Positions 1-6,109 of a stretch of DNA of 11,127 bases are shown here, piece after piece; the first letter of the stretch is position 1; the number at the start of each line of letters is the position of its first letter. Source of the DNA: Moraxellaceae bacterium. Lineage in GTDB: Bacteria > Pseudomonadota > Gammaproteobacteria > Pseudomonadales > Ketobacteraceae. Position numbers and translations under genes: made by a program. The stretch is from assembly GCA_002402125.1 (NCBI GenBank), contig NVVG01000094.1:5377-16503 (forward strand). The letters are read 5' to 3'. The notes beneath the pieces were generated by a model that was given only the letters and a program-made list of their open reading frames with translations, was not told the DNA's origin and ran no database searches.

Positions 1-1
1 C

Positions 2-2032
2 ACTGGCCAATACCGCTGCATAATTACCACGCTAATACCAAACGGTGAAACTCTGACGGTAACAGCTACTGATCCGGCAGATAATATCCTAACAAGTACA
101 GCCGAAGTCAATTCAACTGATTCTGATAACGACGGTATTTCCGACATCATCGAAGATTTGATCGCCGTTAATGGTGGACCTCTCAACGCACAACCAAACA
201 CCGACACCGACGGTGACTCACTACCCGATTATGCAGAAATCATAATGGATAGCGACCTTACTGACACTAGCGACCCCAGCCCCTTCGGAGATTTTGATAA
301 CGATGGTGTACCTAACGCAATTGAAGATTATTTTTCTGCTATTGGTGGTGTTTTTGATAGCGAACTATCCACCGACAGCGATGGCGATGGCATCCCGGAC
401 ATAACCGAATTGGTTATAACAAATGCTGATTTCCTCCAAGCCAATTTACCTTTTCCAAACGGTTCATCAAACGATGATGCGGACAATATTTCTAATGGCA
501 TTGAGTCTTACTTAGCCAGCTTATCAATCACCAACGTCGATGATACATCGGATTATGATCACGATGGATATACTGACGCATTGGAAGTTCGACTAGCCTC
601 TAACCCTCTAAAAGCAAACGAACCCGATATAGACCAGGATGGCGTCAACAATTCGATTGAAGCGTTCTTAACCGGCTCCATCGAAGGCTCTATCAACGGG
701 GTTGAATTCAATGCGTCTCATGACTCCGACGACGACGAACTGCCAGACATCTTTGAACTCAAATATACCAATTTAAACGATCTATCTGGCTCCATCAATG
801 ATGCAGACGATGGCGATATTGATGGTGACGGTATTACCGACGCAGTTGAACTATACCTATCTGGTGACACTGACACTACTAGCACATCCGAGGATAAAGA
901 TTCTGACAATGATGGTATCGCAGATGTCATGGAAATATCTATTGGCAGTGATCCACACAGACATTCCAAACCAGTAGTTTGGATTGATGTTGAGGATCTT
1001 GCGGGAGGTTCGATTAGAATCTCAGCCAATATCGGAGGCTTCCAAGCACCCTACCCAACGGTTCTATGGGATAGTTTGGATATATCACTGATCAACCCAA
1101 GCGCGCGAACTCAGACCATCAACGGTTTAGGTGAAGGAACATATTCAATTACTTTAACCATAAAAAGAAAAATGACAGATGATAAGGAGTTGACCTCAAA
1201 AACAACCAAGACCTTCAAGGTAACTAACGAAGGTACTACAGACGCAGATTTTGACGGTATCAGCGATTCTTTTGATTCATTCGATGGTGTAATGGGAGCA
1301 GAAGAAAAACTACCCACAGCCATTGGCTACAGCACTGATTACAAAATACAATCGCAATATGGTGTTACTGTACGAGCAGGGCGAATTGCCCTGGCAGGAA
1401 GCAACCAAGTTAGTGTCATTAACAATGATCAACTTATTGATTACGTAAATCAAAATTTTCCAATAACCGCTGGAAATACCGACCCCGTTAATAACCCTAC
1501 TTTGTTACCAAACTTATTTGATATTGATATCGTAAATATGCCAAAGGTAAACGATACAGTGGCAATAACCATTCCTCTAAACCATCCACTGCGAGCTGGG
1601 GATGCTGTGTTATTGTTTAACTATTCGTCCCTGCATTGGTTTGCAATGAAAACCTCTACGGATACGGTAAGTTCTACCCAAGGCGCCCCAGGAGCTTGCC
1701 CTCCTCCTGGAGACCCAAGTTATAGTGACGGCCTTTCCGAAGGCCACAACTGCCTACAACTTCAGGTTACCGACGGTGGAGTTAACGACAAAGATGCCAG
1801 ATCTAATGGAAGCATCCCACTACTAATAGGTATAGGGCCAAGCAGCTATTTACCAGAAGATATCTATTTTGACTCTGACCCCAGTAGAACACTGGACCCA
1901 AATTTGCCACCAGGCCCCTCTGCCTCGCCTGACCCCATAGGCCATCGTAACGGAGGCAGCATCAATCCTCTAACCGTCGTTTTGTTCATATTTGCATCCC
2001 TAATCTATTGTCGTAGGCAGCATTCTATTTAG
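2..2032 (+). CDS. Secreted calcium-binding repeat protein with choice-of-anchor-U domain and GlyGly-CTERM-like tail (5' truncated)
   Basis: The frame is open to the left edge, so the true start lies upstream and the first in-window TTG (158) is not the start. The 676 visible residues read, in order: the end of a bacterial Ig-like repeat (GETLTVTATDPADN, about residues 16-29); about ten acidic DxDxDG(I/V)xD/N repeats up to about residue 312 (for example TDSDNDGISD, DSDGDGIPD, DIDGDGITD), the calcium-binding type of thrombospondin type 3; an Ig-like beta segment (about 323-407); one more DADFDGISD; then a region matching my recollection of the choice-of-anchor-U domain (CPPPG at 566-570, GHNCLQLQVTDGGVNDKD at 581-598). 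The tail has GGS (651-653), a hydrophobic stretch and Cys-Arg-Arg, like rhombosortase (GlyGly-CTERM) substrates. I infer export by Sec and type II secretion with C-terminal processing. Its target is unknown, and it is probably unrelated to the metabolic genes downstream. Confidence 0.85.
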   Translation, partial: TGQYRCIITTLIPNGETLTVTATDPADNILTSTAEVNSTDSDNDGISDIIEDLIAVNGGPLNAQPNTDTDGDSLPDYAEIIMDSDLTDTSDPSPFGDFDNDGVPNAIEDYFSAIGGVFDSELSTDSDGDGIPDITELVITNADFLQANLPFPNGSSNDDADNISNGIESYLASLSITNVDDTSDYDHDGYTDALEVRLASNPLKANEPDIDQDGVNNSIEAFLTGSIEGSINGVEFNASHDSDDDELPDIFELKYTNLNDLSGSINDADDGDIDGDGITDAVELYLSGDTDTTSTSEDKDSDNDGIADVMEISIGSDPHRHSKPVVWIDVEDLAGGSIRISANIGGFQAPYPTVLWDSLDISLINPSARTQTINGLGEGTYSITLTIKRKMTDDKELTSKTTKTFKVTNEGTTDADFDGISDSFDSFDGVMGAEEKLPTAIGYSTDYKIQSQYGVTVRAGRIALAGSNQVSVINNDQLIDYVNQNFPITAGNTDPVNNPTLLPNLFDIDIVNMPKVNDTVAITIPLNHPLRAGDAVLLFNYSSLHWFAMKTSTDTVSSTQGAPGACPPPGDPSYSDGLSEGHNCLQLQVTDGGVNDKDARSNGSIPLLIGIGPSSYLPEDIYFDSDPSRTLDPNLPPGPSASPDPIGHRNGGSINPLTVVLFIFASLIYCRRQHSI
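119..940 (+). repeat. Array of DxDxDG (TSP3-like) calcium-binding repeats
   Basis: This coding-level repeat lies inside the truncated surface protein. Units recur every roughly 20-40 residues and carry D-x-D-x-D-G-[IVLY]-x-[DN] followed by an acidic helix with IEDY, ITEL, IESYL, LEVRL, IEAFL or VELYL. Two flavours roughly alternate: a 'GIPD..EL' type and a 'GVxNxIExxL' type, which suggests a two-motif super-unit. Some units are degraded (DDADNISNGIE lacks the DG; DSDDDELPD has DE). The DNA copies have diverged, so this is not a recent tandem expansion. Confidence 0.75.
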
Positions 2033-2364
2033 TCTCTCTAATCCAGCACCACCTTCAAAAAAATCAATTCCCATAACAATTATTACCTAGAACCTTATTG
2101 TAAAGATTGGTACTGATTGTCTTAGCTGTCGCCCTTGGTGTCATAAATTGCAAGTATTCTGTCAGTAGATACCCTGTATCTAAAGACCAAATTCCTGTCT
2201 ATTAGTAACCATGATCAACAGAAAGAATATCTAGGAAATACCCAACTTGGCATTCAGGTTACAGGACGTAACTACACCCATGCCTTTACTCTTAATGTTG
2301 CCTCACGATATTCAACAGAAGCAAAATGTAAACATTTGCTCACCTACAATAACGGTCAAAAAAT
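2033..2364. other. 332-base intergenic stretch, no convincing gene
   Basis: This AT-rich gap separates the surface protein from the nitroreductase. I see no tRNA-like fold, no strong inverted repeat and no T-tract terminator after the upstream stop. No promoter stands out: TTGGCA in the 2241-2260 region has no good -10 partner, and a CATAAA element sits at 2142-2147. One plus-strand frame (2147-2368) stays open for about 73 codons but has no ATG, GTG or TTG start upstream of its last codons. Its TGA overlaps the ATG of the next gene. I treat it as chance or a decayed remnant. Confidence 0.5.
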
Positions 2365-3234
2365 ATGAGTGTAAAAGTAGCTAGTGATGAGAAAAGCTCT
2401 GAGGAAATATTTAGAAACACAATTTCCATTAAAGCAAATTCCGTTAGTGAGAGTGCAGTAAACAAACGCTCTGAAGAAAAGACTGCGGCCAAAAAGAGCA
2501 CCGTTAAAAAAGCCAAAATCAAGCGTACAAAAAAGAAAGCCCCGGCTCAAGGTGATGATTTCAACGATGTAGAGTTAACCATGTTGGAACGCCGTAGCGT
2601 CAGAGGATTCAAACCCAAAAAACTTCCAGACTATCTCATTCAACGGATGCTTGAGACAGGCCGCTACGCTCCCTGTGCCGGCAACAACCAATCATGGCGT
2701 TTTGTTGTCGTAGAAGACCAAGAAATGATTAAAGAAATGGAAGCCCACATTGTCAAGATGGCAGGCTGGGCCTCACGCTTTATAAATCCAGGTTTTCCAA
2801 AGGCACTAACCAACAACTTCATTTCCCGTACGCTAATGAAAACACTCACCAGCTTGGTTCACCCTACCGGCCTTGGTGGACTGGCTCAAGTTGCCAAAGG
2901 CGATCTCGGCGTGTGGCATGGTGCCCCGGCGGTGATTTTCTTGTTAGTTGATGAGCGAGGTGTTGGCGATCCTCACTTAGACGTTGGTATAGCCGGCACC
3001 AATATTAGCTTAGCCGCCCATAGTTATGGTTTAGGCACCTGCTGGGTTAGTTTTGCAATGTTCTTAGAAACCAGCCCTAAATTCAGAAAAGCCTTAGGCC
3101 TTGGATACCCATACAAACTAGCAACCAGTATTGCTGTTGGCTACCCAAAAGGGATCCCCGATGGCGTCGTGGAGCGCGAAACCCACGAGGTCACCTGGTA
3201 CGACGTGGACGGTAACAAAAAGACTGTGTACTAA
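2365..3234 (+). CDS. Nitroreductase-family FMN oxidoreductase with Lys-rich N-terminal extension
   Basis: The 289-residue product has a nitroreductase fold from about residue 68 onward. The hallmarks are RRSVRGF (77-82 region, FMN phosphate contact), APCAGNNQSWRFVVVED (102-118, flavin pocket), a helix DVGIAGTNISLAAHSYGLGTCWV (206-228, dimer core; first 20 residues DVGIAGTNISLAAHSYGLGT) and AVGYPKG (257-263). The family reduces nitro groups, quinones, enones or flavins with NAD(P)H or, in some branches, ferredoxin. Residues 1-67 are not part of the fold: the start is Ser/Glu-rich and residues 40-60 are dominated by Lys (KKSTVKKAKIKRTKKK). No strong Shine-Dalgarno precedes the ATG at 2365. An internal ATG at 2581 would remove the extension but would start right at MLERRSVRG and cut the domain close. 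A ferredoxin follows after 75 bases, suggesting it is the electron partner. The substrate is unknown. Confidence 0.85.
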   Translation: MSVKVASDEKSSEEIFRNTISIKANSVSESAVNKRSEEKTAAKKSTVKKAKIKRTKKKAPAQGDDFNDVELTMLERRSVRGFKPKKLPDYLIQRMLETGRYAPCAGNNQSWRFVVVEDQEMIKEMEAHIVKMAGWASRFINPGFPKALTNNFISRTLMKTLTSLVHPTGLGGLAQVAKGDLGVWHGAPAVIFLLVDERGVGDPHLDVGIAGTNISLAAHSYGLGTCWVSFAMFLETSPKFRKALGLGYPYKLATSIAVGYPKGIPDGVVERETHEVTWYDVDGNKKTVY

Positions 3235-3254
3235 AGCGGGTTACAGACGCAGGT

Positions 3255-3282
3255 TACTGAAGCAGACTACTGAAGCAGACTA
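3255..3282 (+). repeat. 13-base perfect tandem duplication (TACTGAAGCAGAC x2)
   Basis: TACTGAAGCAGAC occurs at 3255-3267 and again at 3268-3280, followed by the first two bases of a third copy. It lies in the short gap between the nitroreductase stop and the ferredoxin, just upstream of the ferredoxin ribosome binding site. It looks like a slippage duplication. No function is evident. Confidence 0.8.
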
Positions 3283-3309
3283 AAAACTATAATTAGAAGA
3301 GCCCCCCTT

Positions 3310-3660
3310 ATGTCCAGTTATCTTACAAGAAAAGAGAAGCAGCAATTACCCAAAATGGTTGATATTGACCCCTATCGCGCTGAACAAGCGGGTGATAATG
3401 CAATATCAGGCGGAGTAGAAATTGACAATGATCTTTGCAATGGTTGTAAGTTATGTGTTGAGATTTGTCCTGCCGCCACATTAGAAATGACAGGCAAGAC
3501 CAGTGTTGCTATGATCGGTGAAAACCCTCTCTGCATCAGCTGCGGAGATTGCATCCCTATCTGTCTACCAGACGCCATCAAGATGGCTAAATACCAAGAG
3601 TACAAAGGCCTATATAAATTTATCGGTCGCGGAGAGCCAAGCAAACCTCGCAAGTTTTGA
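3310..3660 (+). CDS. Ferredoxin with two 4Fe-4S clusters
   Basis: The 116-residue protein has two full cluster motifs: Cys43-x2-Cys46-x2-Cys49-x3-Cys53-Pro (CNGCKLCVEICP) and Cys75-x2-Cys78-x2-Cys81-x3-Cys85 (CISCGDCIPIC). This is the bacterial 8Fe-8S pattern, with each fourth Cys followed by Pro or by Leu-Pro. A 40-residue N-terminal segment and a basic tail (GRGEPSKPRKF) flank the core. It lacks the long insert of the Azotobacter-type ferredoxins. Its role is one-electron transfer in the cytoplasm. The adjacent nitroreductase is the best partner candidate, because ferredoxin-nitroreductase fusions exist in anaerobes. AGAAGAG at 3295-3301 gives a usable ribosome binding site 8 bases before the ATG. 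Confidence 0.9.
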   Translation: MSSYLTRKEKQQLPKMVDIDPYRAEQAGDNAISGGVEIDNDLCNGCKLCVEICPAATLEMTGKTSVAMIGENPLCISCGDCIPICLPDAIKMAKYQEYKGLYKFIGRGEPSKPRKF

Positions 3661-3733
3661 CGGTCAAACGGTGAAACAATAGCAAACAGGTCTCCGCTGC
3701 ACTATACATAACAATTAAAAATAAGGTATATGC

Positions 3734-4546
3734 GTGAAAAACCTCAATAAAAAAGTAGCCGTTGTTACCGGCGCAGGATCGGGTATAGGAAGAGCATTAG
3801 CAATTAATCTTGCAAAGGAAGGCTGCCACCTTGCTCTTTCAGACATCAATGAAGCCGGGCTTAGGGAGACAGTCGACCTTGTCTACTCGACTATCGATAA
3901 GTCCTCTATTAACATCAGCACGCACAAACTTGATGTTGCAGACCAAAAAGCTATTTTTGAATATGCCGATACAGTAGTCAGAGAACACTCTCACGTCGAC
4001 CTTATAATCAACAATGCAGGCGTCGCCTCCCACAGCCGCATTGAAGACATTAGTCATGAAGATTTTGAATGGGTTATCAATATTAATATGTGGGGAGTCA
4101 TCAACTGTACAAGAGCATTTTTACCTTTCCTTAAACTTCGACCAGAAGCTCACATTGTAAACATAGCCAGTATCAACTCCATTATCGGTTTCCCTGCCAA
4201 CGGGCCTTACACCGTCTCAAAATACGCTGTGCAAGGTTTTACCGAAACCCTAATCCAAGAATTCAGAAGAACAAATCTACGCATTAGCAGTGTACACCCC
4301 GGCGGAATACGAACAAATATAGCCAACAGCACGAGAAATGCTCCTGCCAAGAGCATTCAGACATTTAATAAAGTTGCCGCAACCACCCCAGATAGAGCAG
4401 CAAAAATAATCATAAGAGGCATCAAACGAAACAAAGAGAAGATTTTTGTTGGGCTGGACGCTCTCTTAATGCAAATATTTAAGCGTCTATTTCCTAACGC
4501 AGCGGTTCGTATTGTTGGGTTCCTTGCAGATAAGGCAACAAAGTAA
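3734..4546 (+). CDS. Short-chain dehydrogenase/reductase (SDR)
   Basis: This is a classical SDR of 270 residues. It has the Rossmann dinucleotide loop TGAGSGIG (12-19), Asp37 at the end of strand 2 (SDINEAG), which usually favours NAD(H), the LDVAD adenine contact (66-70) and NNAG (93-96). The active site is Asn118, Ser146, Tyr159 and Lys163 (YTVSK), and HPGGIRTNI (188-196) follows. The start is GTG at 3734, supported by AAGG at 3723-3726. An ATG four bases earlier is in another frame and stops after six codons. The C-terminal part (KEKIFVGLDALLMQIFKRLFP) resembles SDRs found in lipid and steroid gene sets, but substrate cannot be read from sequence. It follows the ferredoxin by 73 bases and probably belongs to the same transcript. 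It could act as a hydroxyacyl or alcohol dehydrogenase. Confidence 0.9.
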   Translation: MKNLNKKVAVVTGAGSGIGRALAINLAKEGCHLALSDINEAGLRETVDLVYSTIDKSSINISTHKLDVADQKAIFEYADTVVREHSHVDLIINNAGVASHSRIEDISHEDFEWVININMWGVINCTRAFLPFLKLRPEAHIVNIASINSIIGFPANGPYTVSKYAVQGFTETLIQEFRRTNLRISSVHPGGIRTNIANSTRNAPAKSIQTFNKVAATTPDRAAKIIIRGIKRNKEKIFVGLDALLMQIFKRLFPNAAVRIVGFLADKATK

Positions 4547-4567
4547 GGTCACCAGCCGGATAGCCAG

Positions 4568-4596
4568 CTCTCCCGCATTATCTAACTAGCGGAGAG
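4568..4596. terminator. Possible bidirectional hairpin between convergent genes
   Basis: CTCTCCCGC (4568-4576) can pair with GCGGAGAG (4589-4596), leaving one bulged C and a 12-base loop. It lies across the 35-base gap between the SDR and the AraC gene, including the last codons of the latter. There is no T-run on either strand, so an intrinsic terminator is only a weak possibility. Confidence 0.25.
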
Positions 4597-5652
4597 ATCT
4601 TCGCCAATAGCGTTAACGCTGCTTGATTCAACCTCTTTTTGGTGCAGCAGCTCTTTACGCATAGTACTGGGTGTTTGCCCGGTCCAGCGCTTAAAAGCCC
4701 GATAAAAACTAGAGGTATCATTAAAGTTAAGCGCATAGGCGATATCCTCAATCAGCATTTTGGGATCGGCAAGGTACTCTAATGCCAGCTCCCCCCGCAC
4801 CTCGTCAAGCAATTCTTGATAGCTAGTATCTTGCTTACTCAACCGACGCCCTAGTGTTCGCGGGTGCATATTAAATTGCTGAGCTAACGCCTCAAGGTTT
4901 GGCAATCGATTTTTGCTAGCCAGCAATGCGCGCTTTACTTCACAAGAAAACGTCTCTACGACTTCCGTTTGCTTCAACAGCTGCTCGCAATGCTCCTGAG
5001 CCATCAACACAGTTTGTGGATCGGCTGCAGGCAGACTCACATCAAGAAGGCTAGCATCAAATATCAACTCATTAACATCACATCCATATTCAACTTCAGC
5101 ATCAAACACATCGTGAATATGTTCATAATACGGATAATATTCGGATTTAAGCCTGATATTTCCCCAAGGGAGGCGAGCACTCATGAGAAAGTTAGCCGCC
5201 GTACCTAGACCAATTAGAAATCCATCCGTAATCACATCTTGCAACGCTCCGATATCATAAGGGACGTCAAACTTAAGATGGACCTTGCCGTTTTTTTCAG
5301 TTAACTCCAATGAAAGCATCGAGAAAATTGATCTATAGTAGCGCATCATCATCGTCAGCCCCTCACCAAAAGTTGAGCTTGCCATCGCAGCAAAACCAAC
5401 CATACCGTGTGAACTAATTGATATGTCTAATCCGTATTTAACCCCGACAGAACGGTCACCATGTAAGTCGAACCCATTTTGGCACATGCGTACAAACTGA
5501 GCACCTGAAATAGAGGCATTACTGAGCGTGAAGGTCTCTGGATCTATGTCTGTCCCCACCAACACATCATCCGCATTTAGCTCCCGCTTTTCTAAAAAGC
5601 GCAGCATTAAACCGGCATAACTAGCTGATACCACTGTGTCTTCTAGCTTCAT
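4582..5652 (-). CDS. AraC-family transcriptional regulator (arabinose-binding-domain N-terminus)
   Basis: The 356 residues from the ATG at 5652 have an N-terminal ligand-sensing region (about 15-215), with the spacing and motifs of AraC relatives that carry the PF12625-type domain (SHGMVGFAAMASSTFGEGL at 81-99 is typical). The C-terminal double helix-turn-helix (about 250-333) includes LEALAQQFNMHPRTLGRRL and the second-helix block IEDIAYALNFNDTSSFYRAF, then the closing RWTGQTPSTMRK. The frame extends to a TTG at 5670, but that has no ribosome binding site. AGG lies 9 bases before the ATG, so I prefer 5652. The gene diverges from the acyl-CoA synthetase run, and such regulators commonly activate adjacent lipid or aromatic catabolic genes in response to a pathway compound. 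I infer that role here. The convergent SDR set may also be a target. Confidence 0.88.
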   Translation of the reverse strand: MKLEDTVVSASYAGLMLRFLEKRELNADDVLVGTDIDPETFTLSNASISGAQFVRMCQNGFDLHGDRSVGVKYGLDISISSHGMVGFAAMASSTFGEGLTMMMRYYRSIFSMLSLELTEKNGKVHLKFDVPYDIGALQDVITDGFLIGLGTAANFLMSARLPWGNIRLKSEYYPYYEHIHDVFDAEVEYGCDVNELIFDASLLDVSLPAADPQTVLMAQEHCEQLLKQTEVVETFSCEVKRALLASKNRLPNLEALAQQFNMHPRTLGRRLSKQDTSYQELLDEVRGELALEYLADPKMLIEDIAYALNFNDTSSFYRAFKRWTGQTPSTMRKELLHQKEVESSSVNAIGEDLSAS

Positions 5653-5670
5653 CAAGTCCAACCTAACCAA

Positions 5671-5690
5671 TTAAGCGCAGCTGCGCTGAA
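5671..5690. promoter_or_regulatory. Palindrome just upstream of the araC-family gene
   Basis: AGCGCAGCTGCGCT (5674-5687) is a perfect 14-base palindrome. It extends to 20 bases (5671-5690) with one mismatched pair. It lies 21 bases upstream of the regulator's ATG, over the expected 5' leader or ribosome binding region, and could be an operator or a small RNA hairpin. AraC proteins usually bind direct repeats, so it need not be the regulator's own site. Confidence 0.35.
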
Positions 5691-6109
5691 TTGATGATAA
5701 ATCATTGTTCGATTAGAGGCTTTTTCACCCCTAAAGAGCATGCAACATGAATAGTGTAAACCAACAGTGTCCTAAAATACCACCCTAATGTCAACAGTTT
5801 GCCGCGCGCCAGCTAGCCAAAATAATACCTACTGTCAAGCATTTAGAGTATAAATGGGGGAAATCAACACTTTGTAACCGAGCGTAAATAGCCTACAATT
5901 GGTGGTCATTTTTGGGTACATTTGTATACTCAACAAAAACCCCAGCACAAGACTTGTCGGGAAATGTTACTAAAGTGTCGCTATACACCCTTCTTATCGC
6001 GATGAGTTTTTGACATATTTGCCACACGCTTTCAACTAAGCATTCATCGAACAATGGCGTAGAAAAATATCACACCATTTGTTGAAGCTACTTAACTTGA
6101 GGAAAAACA
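5691..6109. promoter_or_regulatory. Divergent control region between regulator and acyl-CoA synthetase operon
   Basis: No gene is seen in this stretch of more than 400 bases. It should hold both divergent promoters. Three TTGACA hexamers occur: plus strand at 6010-6015, and minus strand at 5794-5789 and 5838-5833. The two minus copies share the longer pattern TTGACA-n-TAGG...ATTTT and are 44 bases apart. A small inverted repeat GTGT-6-ACAC sits at 5975-5988. Regulation by the flanking AraC protein is inferred from position only. Confidence 0.6.
5872..5899 (+). promoter_or_regulatory. Candidate sigma-70 promoter toward the acyl-CoA synthetase
   Basis: TTGTAA (5872-5877) and TACAAT (5894-5899) are separated by 16 bases and match 4/6 and 5/6 consensus positions. 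The site would leave a leader of roughly 200 bases. The alternative is TTGACA at 6010-6015 with a poor -10 (TCAACT, 6032-6037), which is the kind of weak promoter an AraC protein might activate. Confidence 0.3.

Noticed and set aside
158..160. TTG at 158 as the start of the surface protein
   Set aside because: The frame is open to the left edge and codes for recognisable Ig-like and DxDxDG repeats before this point.
718..1323. Minus-strand open frames opposite the calcium-repeat region
   Set aside because: They are Ser/Pro-rich reverse readings of GAT/GAC-rich repeat codons, a usual shadow of acidic repeat genes.
5653..5670. TTG at 5670 as the start of the AraC-family regulator
   Set aside because: It adds only six residues, has no Shine-Dalgarno, and would start within bases of the palindrome. 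The ATG at 5652 has an AGG 9 bases upstream.
5788..5853. 21-codon ORF in the divergent control region
   Set aside because: No ribosome binding site, and it overlaps the candidate regulatory repeats.
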